64,000 nucleotides of DNA. Source: Tetraselmis striata (Eukaryota; Chlorophyta; Chlorodendrophyceae; Chlorodendrales; Chlorodendraceae). Under the pieces are notes generated by a model. The model made no database searches and had not been told where the DNA came from. It was given only the letters and a program-made list of their open reading frames with translations. Where the stretch lies: assembly GCA_006384855.1 (NCBI GenBank), contig VCJN01000607.1, positions 124,001 to 188,000 of the forward strand. The letters are read 5' to 3'. Below are positions 31,491 to 41,253 of this stretch, one piece after another. The stretch's first letter is position 1. Every line of letters begins with the position of its first letter. The position numbers and the translations under genes are program-made.

Positions 31491-34400
31491 ATGGCCCGTA
31501 ACTCGTTTGCTGCGCTTGCGGCGCTCCTCTTCCTCGCCACCGCGCATGCCGCCTCCTTCACCAAGTGCGGCTGTGGCGTCGTCTTCCACTGCTCCAGCGA
31601 CATGCTGGTACCCCCCCTCCCGTTCCACCGCTCCCAATCCGCGGCCACCGACCCGCGGGCATACGTGCTATCCTCATCCTCACCCTCAGTCTCGCACCGG
31701 CTGCCTTCTTGCGGCCGTCTGTCGCAGCGCGGTTGCTGCACGCCCACTCTATATAGACGTGGTACGAGTATGCATACTCTAGCAGATCCCCGGGCCACGC
31801 CCCCTCACTCGGCACTGCTCGGCTGCGCACATGCCGCGTGCGCTCGGCCGGCGAACCCCTCTACTTCACGAGTCCAAAAGTAGGTACTGGCCGTGACACT
31901 GCTTCAAGACACAACAAATTCGCACGTGGGTTGCCAGCAAACATGCGTACTCGCCATTCCCGCGCACGATGACGCGCAGTATGATGGCCTAGTGTTGCTC
32001 GTGTTGCGCATGCCAGCATCGACAGGCGCGTGAGTGGCCCCGCGGCGCGGCGCAAAGCTTGCTGTACGACGAGTGTGAGTACAGTGCAGCTATATACTAT
32101 TTTCGCTACATGAGCTAGCAGCAGAAGGCGATATCAGAATATCACCATTAAAAAAAGGATTAAAGGATTACAAGCCCATTCTGCGTCCTCTCATTCGGCT
32201 TCCACCTCGCAGTCGCTGTAGAGGACCTTTCTCATTCTCCTTTTTTGAACAGTGCAGCGATATACCCGGTACGGGCAGTGTATTGACTCATCGCGCTGAC
32301 ACGCGCCCGGGCGTGCGCTTACTTTACGCGTATTATCGACTACACTCGTACATCCCTTGTCCGCTCGGTAGAGCGGTCGTCTCGTATGCGAGAGACCCGG
32401 GTTCGACTCCTGGCTGATGTATTTCGGCAATATCGGCCCGGCGAGTCCCGGGTTTCCCCGGTTGATGCATTAGCCCTTCGGGGTTCGAATGAGGCAATGG
32501 TCTACGGACTATGCCAGACCTACGACTACCTGTATGACTGCAGTTTGCGCACGAGGTCAAGTGCTGGGGCGGCTTCGGGGCGACCTTTACGACTTTACTT
32601 TTACACCCGTGCGCCGGTACAGGTACGTGTCCGAGTACAGCTGCCCGCCGCGGAATATATTGTATATATTGTATAGAAGATAAACTATGATCGATTATGG
32701 ATACTAAATCCTTATACTCCTTCGCAATGATGAGCACCGCCCAAGTATAAAGGAGCATCTGGCGCATTTTGCCACCCACTCGCTTTAAACTTAAAAACCC
32801 TAATCACGAAGCGGCGATGGGAATGTGCAATCGCTCGGGGTCTGTTTAGGGCTTCAGGCACCTAGCTGCATTCGTTGGCTGTCTGGGGCTAGTACAGGTA
32901 CCTCTCTACCAGTAGTCGGGATGCGGGCCGCTTTTGGGCGGCTTGCTGTGTTGATTTTCTAATTTTGGGGAACTGCCCTTTTTGTAATTCACACCAGTAG
33001 TCGGGATGCAGCATGCGGAGAATAAGCAGCAATTTGGACCATTGTTTGGCGCCCGATGCACGGGTTGGTGGTATGGGGCGACCGGCCGACTACATGAACT
33101 TCGCCACTCCGTTTTTTACAGTTTCGCCGCCAGCTTCCGCCACCCTCCGCCCACCCCCGCTATTGAACGTGGTCCACCCGCGACCCCGCTGGATCCTACT
33201 CAGAGGTCCCCACCGTGGCACTCGTATGTACGCATGTCCAGCGCTTTCCGCGAGCTCCGGGGCAAGGCCTGGGCCATGTGTGGCGGTTAGAGTTGTCGGA
33301 GCGAGGTCGCCATGGCGTGGTCGGCGGGCTCCGCGGTCGGAGGCCTCCCTCTCAGCTTCTTTCAGGCGCCTATTTGCACCCCTCATAGCAACCGCGACGA
33401 GCTTCTTCGATGCTGTCGCCATATCTTGCGCGTAAGCCTCCTCTGCTGCATTGCGTGTCTTCTCCTCTGCGTTGTAAACCTCAACGAGGTCGGCTGCTGC
33501 GTAGGGCATAGCCGCAAGATCGGGCGATCGGCCTCCACACACGCGCCCTTCTTAAGTCTCGCTACCCCCGACCAGCAAACCCCGACCAGCGACCCCCAAC
33601 CGGCGACGGGGTGAACAAGGGGGGGGGGGGGGGGGGGGTCATGGAGTCATGCCTTAGCGGGACCACGTATGGCGCGTCTACAGTCGCGGCAATAACCCGT
33701 CGGTGGTGGGTGCTTGCCGAGTTCGTCATTTTTTTGTCGAAAACGCCCTGACCCCCATATGTTGATTCTCATATCAAACCCAGAGTTGACCAACAAGGGC
33801 AACCGATCCTGTGCTTCCCGGAAAGCTACGGAGATCAGCGTCCCGACGCGCCTATCTCTAGGCATGCAAGGATTTGCGTAGTGGCGTTTTCCGTGAAAAG
33901 TTTGGCGAAATGAGAGTGTGGCGAAGGTGCACGCAATGCTCCTTCTGTATACTACATACTGCCGTTGTACTGCTCGTTACCCGACAGCAAGCCTCAGCAT
34001 CACAAAGATGTCCATGTTCGCATCCGGACCACAGCGTAGGGATACAGCACTTCTTATAGGCCCATCCCCATGTGTACATGCGCTTGTGCTGACGAACTGT
34101 TATACATTCTCAGGACACCTGGCGGGACGCCGCGAGCGACCTCAAGTACGTGACTTGCGACCAGTGCAAGGACAACGACGGTCTCAAAAAGGACGAAAAG
34201 TCGGCATGCCTCACCTTCACTTACGACGAGGACATCACGAGCGAAGCCGAGGTGACGGCGGACCTCTCAGATTTGCTGAACGAAGCCGGTGAGATACGCG
34301 CCACCCATTTAGTCCCATGACGCTGTCTCCCGCATTCCAGTGCTGCACGGAGCGCTGGGCACATCATACTGTGGCATCAGCAATCGATATGCTGCTTATA

Positions 34401-35095
34401 TCTGGATGCCGATTATATAGGTCGTCTTTATGTACATTCGAGTAAATACATGTCGGACTTGGGACGGTCGCTGGGCCAGCGGGGGGGGGTGATCGGCAGG
34501 CCAGAAGGGCGCCGGGCATTTCCGCCACGGGACACTGCCGGTATATATTTACCTACGGGTGTATAGGTATACTGGTATAATATATGCATAGTAAAGGCCT
34601 TAGTGCATCACTAGAACCGTCCACATGCCTGAAATCGGACTTCCATGCAACCTATACGAACATTTGCTAAAGTTCCGTCACCGAGTTGCCTACATCTGAC
34701 CTCTGATAGGCAGGCAGGTTTTTGTTTTTATTCCAGTTTTGGCACTGGCACCGCACCGGCACGCATCTAACCCCCCCCCCCCCCCCCCCCCCCGGGGTGC
34801 TCTCCCGCTGACAGCGTGGGACTTCACGAGTAGTTGCTACACATCTGATTCCACCACCTGCGATGTTTGGGAGAAAGAGTTGGAGGCAGTTGTTGCGGTC
34901 GACGAGGATTTTGAGAATGCCGTCAAGGCGGCGGCCGGCCTGGCCACCGGCGTGCTGATCGCCATAATTGTGATTCCCATCCTGCTCATCGCCCTCATCG
35001 TGGGCCTGTCCATCTGGTGCTGCTGCTTCAGGAACAACACCAACGTGGTGGTGGTCCAGGGCGGCGATTCCGGCGCACAGCCGATGGCCAAGTAA
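31491..35095 (+). CDS. Type I single-pass membrane protein (three exons, 190 aa)
   Basis: Exons 31491-31607, 34114-34288 and 34815-35095; all phases agree (0, then 1) with GT donors and CAG acceptors. Residues 1-20 (MARNSFAALAALLFLATAHA) form a signal peptide. The mature ectodomain, residues 21-140, has eight Cys (26, 28, 34, 54, 57, 71, 105, 113), including CGC and CDQC, consistent with a disulfide-stabilised fold. Residues about 143-165 (GVLIAIIVIPILLIALIVGL...) are the membrane span, followed by CCC (possible palmitoylation site) and a 22-residue cytosolic tail. No known family is recognised. Intron 1 (2.5 kb) has collected LINE-A, SINE and LINE-B insertions; intron 2 has a C23 tract 21 bases before its acceptor. 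The YR element lies head-to-head just upstream. Confidence 0.8.
32098..32248 (-). mobile_element. LINE-A fragment with 5' inversion (twin priming)
   Basis: On the minus strand the extreme 3' end of LINE-A (gatatcgccttctgctgcta, here 32103-32140) is preceded by the adjacent upstream segment in inverted orientation (32165-32245, containing tgtagaggacctttct). Flanks acagtgcagctatatac (32081-32097) and acagtgcagcgatatac (32249-32265) are a 17-bp target duplication with one mismatch. Inside intron 1 of the membrane-protein gene. Confidence 0.75.
32353..32604 (+). mobile_element. tRNA-derived SINE, nearly complete
   Basis: A tRNA-like head has an A-box-like cggtagagcgg, an anticodon-arm-like inverted pair (gtctc/gagac) and a perfect B box (gggttcgactcc), giving an internal Pol III promoter. 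A body of about 180 bp (ggcaatatcggcccggcg, gccagacctacgact, gaggtcaagtgctggggcgg) ends in a tttactttta tail. The body recurs at 36165-36400 and 19748-19840. It shares no obvious 3' end with LINE-A or LINE-B, so its partner is unknown. Confidence 0.8.
32925..32992 (+). mobile_element. LINE-B 3'-end fragment (68 bp)
   Basis: Matches the last 68 bases of the two longer LINE-B copies (gcttgctgtgttgattttct ... cctttttgtaattcac). Flanked by a perfect 17-bp target duplication, accagtagtcgggatgc, at 32908-32924 and 32993-33009. Inside intron 1 of the membrane-protein gene. Confidence 0.85.
33090..33542 (-). other. Unrecognised ORF inside an intron (150 codons)
   Basis: An uninterrupted minus-strand frame whose first part is protein-like and charged (YNAEEKTRNAAEEAYAQDMA, then KEAEREASDRGARR), suggesting a coiled coil. 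It lies in intron 1 of the membrane-protein gene on the opposite strand, with a 20-base homopolymer just beyond its start. It may be a retroelement structural-gene remnant or a nested gene. No family recognised. Confidence 0.3.
34655..34735. repeat. Dispersed intronic repeat R5, diverged copy
   Basis: gacctctgataggcaggcag with upstream ttgctaaagttccg resembles the copies at 9395 and 10725. It lies in intron 2 of the membrane-protein gene. Confidence 0.35.
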
Positions 35096-37665
35096 AGCTC
35101 GCGTTTCCATGCGCTACCCCCGCCGTGGGTGGGGGCGGGGATGGCGGGCTCGGAACCACCTTTCCTGCCCGGTCTTTACATCCACAAGCGGATGCTGCAG
35201 CAGGCCCGTCCCAACATCCGTGCTTACTCCCACCCGGATCACGACGTCGCAGCAATGCCGAACGTTTAATTTATCTACGCATTAATCCACAACCAATTTA
35301 TTCCGGTGCCCCGCGGCTGCGTATTGATGGAGGGCTTGGTAGCGGCAGCGGTAGTGCACGCGGCACCGCTCCTCCTGCCTTCGTGCATGCACGCCTCGCG
35401 GGCAGATGGACGGGAAGTACACGTGATCTCGCCTTCCAGCAGAGGGGGTAGACTGGGGGCGCAGCAGAGGATGCAGCTCCTCCGCTGGTCAGCGGAGGGA
35501 GGATGCAACCAAACACCAAGGCATCGTGCCCACCTGCCTCAAAAACGAATATCATGCCACGACTGCATGTTGGGGGGAGAGAGAGGGGGGGTGGGGGGTG
35601 GGGGCTCCAGGTGGTGCCTGGGGACGCTGTGCTACTATGATGATGCCACAGCACGGGCCTATCATGCTACAGTAGGCGGCTGGTGTGTGCACGTGGCAGT
35701 GTGCAGTGGCAGCAAAGCCAAACAATCTGAAGGCAGGTGTGCGCGTGTATGGTGGTGGTGGGATATGGGTGTGTATGGGGGAGGGTGGGGGCGCGTGACT
35801 GTAGAGTTTTCGAGAAGAGGGACGGCACTGGGCATGTTCATGATCGGGTTGCCGTAGCGCAATGTAGTCTTGCACGCTCCTTCGAAGGTGAGCCCTGCGT
35901 GGCGCCCAAGAACCGACTTGCGTCCTGCCATTTATGATCATATGTCGTTTTGGGAGTGCGTTTTTGCATGATGGCAATCTACAGGGCATACAGCACCATC
36001 GGCTTCATCATTGGTGTGGGTGTGTGTTGGAGGGGGGGGGGATCATTGCTGCACCGCCACTTCCCGGCATCCGTTTTTTGCTTTCCGGGGCCATACGTGG
36101 ATTCTTTTATGCTTTCGAAGGGCCAGGGAAAATCTATGTGAACAGCCCGGTAGGCCTAGTCTGCCCGCCCGATTGAGCAGTGGTCTCTTGTACAAGAGGT
36201 CCCTGGTCCGATTTATGGTCCTCCCAGTGAGGGCAATATCGGCCCGGCGTGTCCCGGGTTGGTGCGTTGGTGCTCCGAGGTTCAAATGAGGCAATAGTCT
36301 ATTAAGAACTCTGCCAGACCTACGACTGCACTTGGCGCATGATGTCAAGTAATGCTGGGGCGGCCTCGGCCGATGACCCGGGGTGAACTTTACTTTTTAC
36401 CCCCAGCACGATGAGAGTCTTGTCGGCGTGGTCAGGTGGCATACCCGGGTGTTAACAACCCAGGAAATATAATGTATATGCAACGTAAACCCACTTTCCG
36501 GGGGTCGGATACTGCGTAAAATTTCAATAACTGCCATGATAAGAATGCTGGCCTTTCCCGGGGATGGTAAACACATCAAAACAACCATAAATCCAATAAG
36601 AATCCAACAGGGGAAATCCAACGATACTGATTGTAATTGATTCTCTGAGTGGTTACATTCGAGTGCATCCTCGCGGGACTACCCGGCGTATGCCTTTGGG
36701 TGGGAATAAGATTACGAGTACTCATCTGGCACGTGGCAGCAGGGGAAGCATGCAGTCCCAGGGCGGCGCATCAGAGGGAGCGGCGCAGCCAGCGTCAACA
36801 TGGCACTTTTTGTTACACTTTAGTACACTTGTCTGCAGCGCTATCGCGCCGCCCCATCATATGTTCATGTCATCCAGCATGTCGTCACCGGTATCCGTTG
36901 TAGCCACTGCTATGCTGCTACCTGGATACGCTGTGCGCCCCATCCTCGTTGCGATATAAATAACTGAGCGAGTCTAGAGCAAATGCGACGCTATACGGCG
37001 CGCTATACATATCATGGTTGTCTCTTTGCCGGCAAGGCGGGGGCGTGCTGGGGCGGGCGCGGGGGTGGGACTCGATGTGTGCCCGCGGAGAGGAGAGAGC
37101 GGGGTCGGGTCGCCTCGTCCGCCCAGCCCCTGCAGGGGGGGAGGGGGGCTGAGGGGCGATGCACCGAACCCGCTGCCTCCGCAGGCGCGGCCAGTATTGC
37201 TTCTCCTCGGCTTGTGGGGCTGCCAGAGGACAATATTGCCGAGCAGGTGTGTCTTTCGGTAGCGCTGGTGTCGCTGCCGCTATCCGATGTAGTCCCGACG
37301 GGCTGCTTCTCTTGGTACTGTGGTGGCGGTGCGGCGCCAGGGAGGCTCGACGCCCGCGGCGAATGGGGAGGCGCGGGGTGTCGCTCTCGGTCTCGGGAAA
37401 ATGGCCACACACCAGGGTGAGCGGGCCACAGGGGGAGGTGCGGTCCGCGTCACGGCCGTGTTGAGCTGACTACGGCCCTCGGAGGCGGAGGCGGCCCCAG
37501 CGGGGGCAGGAGCAGTGGCCTCCGGGGCCTCTGAGCGGGGGGGAAGGGTGGGTGAGCGCTCTGGAGTAGTGCTTGGCGGAAGCTTCCTTCGATGGTGATG
37601 GAGAGAAAGAGTGGTGGCGAAAGGGGAGGTGATGGTGGTGGTGGTGGGGGGAGGGGAGGGGGTCA
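35096..37665. other. Convergent intergenic region
   Basis: Lies between the ends of the membrane-protein gene (+) and the NYN-LOTUS gene (-). It should hold both 3' UTRs and contains one SINE (36165-36400) and several (GT/GGGT)-rich runs near 35580-35790. Frames at 36900-37420 are GC-rich on both strands without family resemblance. Confidence 0.5.
36165..36400 (+). mobile_element. tRNA-derived SINE, older copy
   Basis: Body blocks gggcaatatcggcccggcg, aggttcaaatgaggcaata, gccagacctacgact and atgctggggcggcctcgg follow the order of the copy at 32353. The head is decayed (ttgagcagtggtctcttgta, ccctggtccgatttatgg), so Pol III activity is unlikely. Confidence 0.75.
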
Positions 37666-40600
37666 TCATATCCAGCGCGCCCCGCCGGGCGCCGCAAACG
37701 CAGACATGCCGAGCGCGAGATTGAGCGCGCCGCCGTCGTCCTCGCTGCCGGTCACAAAGCCGAGGTTTATGAGGCTCTCCTCCTGCAGGTCGAGAGGCAG
37801 CTTGTCCACGACATCCTGCTGCCAGGCGGCGGCGGCGGCCGCGGCGGTGGCGGCGTTGTTGGCGGCGCGGCTGGGCGGCGGCGCGGGCGCGGGGGACGAG
37901 GAGGGCTTGGCGTAGACGGGGCGCACGACCGGGCTGCCGTTGGGCGACTTGCTGGGCGCGAGGCGCAGGGCACCCCCCGCCTCCGCCGCCTGCAGAAAGG
38001 CGCCAAGGCTGGGGAAGCCCAGCTTCTCCAGCCCTCCGGCGCGCTGCTGCAGAAAGTAGCTTATGGGCATGTAGGGGGCGTAGACGCCCTGCCGCAGGTT
38101 GGGCTTGGTGACCAGGTAGCTCTGCAGCTGGTCCAGCAGCCAGCGGGGCACGGTGCCGGGCGGCCCGGGCGGGCCCCCGCGCGGCTGGCCGCTCTTGCCG
38201 GCGCCGCGGTGGTACGGCGGGCGGATCGTCTTCAGCCCGCGGTCCGCCGCCCACTCGCTCCCCGGCGGCACCAGCACCAGCGCGCCCGCGCGCTCGCAGT
38301 CCTCCAGGAAGGGCGTCAGCTTCTTGTAGCCCAGCGATGCGTAGCCGCCCTCCAGCTCCGCGTTGAGCCACTGGATGAAGGGCAGGTAGGGGTGCACCAC
38401 CTCCTCGCGACCGCCCTCCCAGAAGTCGCGCGCCAGCTTGCTGAGCAGCCAGCCCGGGATGCGGCTCTCGCCGTGCTGAGGCAAGGCAACAAAGCTAACG
38501 TCAGAAGATGAGGGGGGAGACACGCAGTGGGCGCAGGCAGATATATGTGTGTGTCCCATGAAGGTCGACAAAGGGGGGGCAGGCAGGGGGCTGTGTCGTA
38601 CCTGCACGTTCCCGTGCCCGGGGTGGGGCGAGCCCCGGCCATTGCCTGTGTAGTTGGTCGCCAGTGAGGGCGTGTGGGCTGCGCTGCCGGGCGGCCGCAC
38701 CGTCTTGAGGCCGCGCTCCGCCGCCCACTCGCTCTCGGGCGGCCCGAGCACCCAGGCGCCGGCGCGCTCCGCGTCGTGCAGAAAGACCGTCCACTTTTTG
38801 TAGCCGAGCGTGTGGTAGCCGCCGCTCACCTGCGCCATCAGCAGGCCAGAGGAGGGGGGATCAGTGAAGCCCATCCCGGGAAGTTAGGTGGCTGGTGCAG
38901 CAGGGTAGCATTTTGTTGCCTTTGCGGGCTGCAAGAGTAATGAACTCAATGAACTCTTCTGCACCATCGGGTCGGAGATTCCGTGCCGTACTCATGGCGC
39001 ATTATGATGAATTTCCAGATAACTACAGTTATTGTCTCTTCGACAAACAATAAATACAATATAATAAAACATTTAAATATTTTATCTATATATCATTTAT
39101 CATTTGTAAGTATATCATTTATCATTTAAACCCGGGAGTACCGTACTCGTGGCGCATTCGATGTATTTCCAGATAACTACAGTTACTGTCTCTTTAACAA
39201 ACAATAAATATAATATAATTAATTACATCTAAATGTTTTATTATATATATCATATATTATTGAAATAAGTATTTCATTTATTATTTAAACTATACTAAGC
39301 TAGATATAGAGTGTTTAATTAAACTAGAATTAACTGTAATAACATGCATAATGTTGTTACGGTCCGAGGGCATGTTGGCAACGTAAGCGTGGTTCCGGGC
39401 GGGCGGGCCGGCCCACCTCGCGGTTGAGCCACTGCACGAGGCGCGTGTACGGCTGCGTGACCTCCTCGCGCCGGCCGTTCCAAAACTCCGACCGGATCTT
39501 GGCGATGAGCCACGCCGGGATGTGCGGCTCGCCGGGGCCGCCAGGGGAGCGGCCCAGGATCTGGCCCGAGCCGCTGCGCGCGAGGCCAGGGTGCTGCAGC
39601 TGCTGCGGCTGCTGCTGCGGCTGCTGGGGTGGCGACGTGTGCCGCTGCGGCTGAGGCTGCGGCCGTGGCCGCTGCCGCGGCGCCTCACCCTCGACATCCA
39701 CGAGCGTCAGCAGGCGCTGCAGCTCCTGCACTGAGTCGACCGCGTTGCTCTCCGGGGCCAGCCGGCTGGGGGGCGGCGGGTAGACGTAGAGTGACTTGGT
39801 GCCGCCAAGGCGGCACAGCCCAGCCGTCTCCGCCGCGCGCATGAGGTCCTTGAAGGTGGAGTAGCCAAAGGCGTCGATGCCGCCGACGTGGGAGGAGAGC
39901 CACTTGTTGACGGTGCCGCCGTCGATGCCGCTGGGGGAGGAGGCGAGGAAGTCCTGGAAGGAGCGCCGCGCAAGGGCGGAGCTCTTGAGCGCCTGCCAGC
40001 CCATGGGGCTGCCCTTGCCGGCGGAGGACTCCGGGTTGCTGGCGGCGCCGGCGCCGCGCGAGGGAGTCAGCCAGCCGGACTGCCCCTGCGCGGGCGCCCG
40101 GCTCCCCTGCAGCGCGCTGCTGGAGTTGCTGCCAGAGGACGACGCCGACAGGGGGCGGCCCAGGCTGCCGAAGGGCTCGTCGCGTCCCGGCTGGCCGGCC
40201 TGCGAGGCGGCCAGGGGCACCGCCTCGCCGCGGAGAGCCAGCGTGGGCCAGTCGTACAGCCTGCGGTCCTCCGACGCAAAGATGAGCGAGTCGCGGCTGC
40301 AGCCAGCCATGCTGAAGACCAGTACACGGTACCTGGGGCAGCGCACAGGGGGGGGGGGGGCTCCGGGTCAGTGCGCGAGTCATGGTCGACCTGCAGCTGC
40401 ACCGAGCTCTGAGGCCGAAATCGTGCCAGAAAAGGGAGTCCGCCCGCCCACGCTCGGCCGCCCACCCGCCGGTAGCCCAGCCCCGATTCCCCATACGTGC
40501 CCGCCAACCCACGCTTTTACCCTCGCGAAACCCCTCCATCATCGGCGCAGCTTCCGCTCAACGAGAAGGGGCAGTCCCGGTCGGGCATGTGGAGGAGAAG

Positions 40601-41253
40601 CGCGGCCGCTTGGTCATTACCGGTGCTGCTTCAGGCGCTGGAGCGCGTCGGAGTAGTCACGGTCGCCGGTGATGAGGACGACGGTTGCGGGTGGCTGTGG
40701 GGTGCGGGCGGGGCGGGCAGGGTCAGGGGTGCTCTGTATGCAGGCAGGGGCTGTGATGCAAATTGGCTCAGGGCGGCTCAAGGGATAGATATGGAGAAAG
40801 AGGGGGGGATAACAGGGAAAAGATGATCGGGGACAGGGAGGAGGATCCAGGGTGCGATGCCGCAAGCCTTGCCTTGTTGGCAACAGCAAAGAAGCAGAGC
40901 TCCACAATTATTGCCTTGTCCGCGGCCTCCCTCCGCGCGCTCGCGAGGTCGAGCGTGCTGACGCCCAGCTGCTGCAGCGACCGCGGCGCCCCGGACGGCA
41001 TCCTGCTGAAGTCGCCAAAGGCCGAAAACGTGCAGATTTTGCCATACTGGATGGCGAAATCGCGCACGCTGGCGGCGGCGGCGGCGGCGTCGTCGGCGCC
41101 GTTATTCGGGACGCTGCAGCTGTCGATGTCCCAGAAAACCCCCACCTGCAGTGTAGCGAGCGAAAAAGGGCGGCAGGTTAGGTGTCGGTTGAGACATTTG
41201 GGCAAGGGCGAGGGAGACCCGCCGACGGCAAAGGATCGGACCAGATCCATCAC
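37666..41253 (-). CDS. NYN-domain ribonuclease with four LOTUS/OST-HTH modules (five exons)
   Basis: Exons (minus): 41145-40873 (extends to an in-frame Met at 41253 if no earlier intron), 40694-40621, 40332-39417, 38829-38602, 38475-37666; all phases agree and the product is about 766-802 aa. NYN domain: VFWDIDSCSVP, TFSAFGDFS, AADKAIIVEL and VLITGDRDYSDALQRLK supply the conserved Asp residues of the PIN-like metal site; RVLVFSMAG...YDW closes it. LOTUS modules: WQALKSSAL...YVYPPP, IPAWLIAKIRSEFW..., IPGWLLSKLARDFW... and VPRWLLDQLQSY.... Modules 2 and 3 are close copies (GGYHTLGYKKWTVFL against GGYASLGYKKLTPFL). This is the MARF1/limkain-b1 architecture, a cytoplasmic RNA endonuclease guided by LOTUS domains. 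Intron 1 (40695-40872) is GC-AG. The start is uncertain because an acceptor-like CACTGCAG precedes the NYN domain. Confidence 0.88.
38985..39295. repeat. Two-unit tandem duplication (about 150 bp) in a NYN-LOTUS intron
   Basis: Both AT-rich units start with accgtactc(a/g)tggcgcat and share tttccagataactacagtta and caaacaataaata. The units have diverged moderately. They fill most of the 587-bp intron between exons 3 and 4. Confidence 0.75.

Noticed and set aside
32365-32420. A tRNA gene, because of a perfect B box and A-box-like sequence
   Set aside because: No complete acceptor stem closes around it, the anticodon arm does not give a clean seven-base loop, and the same body continues into a repeated sequence also found at 36165-36400. 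It is a SINE head.
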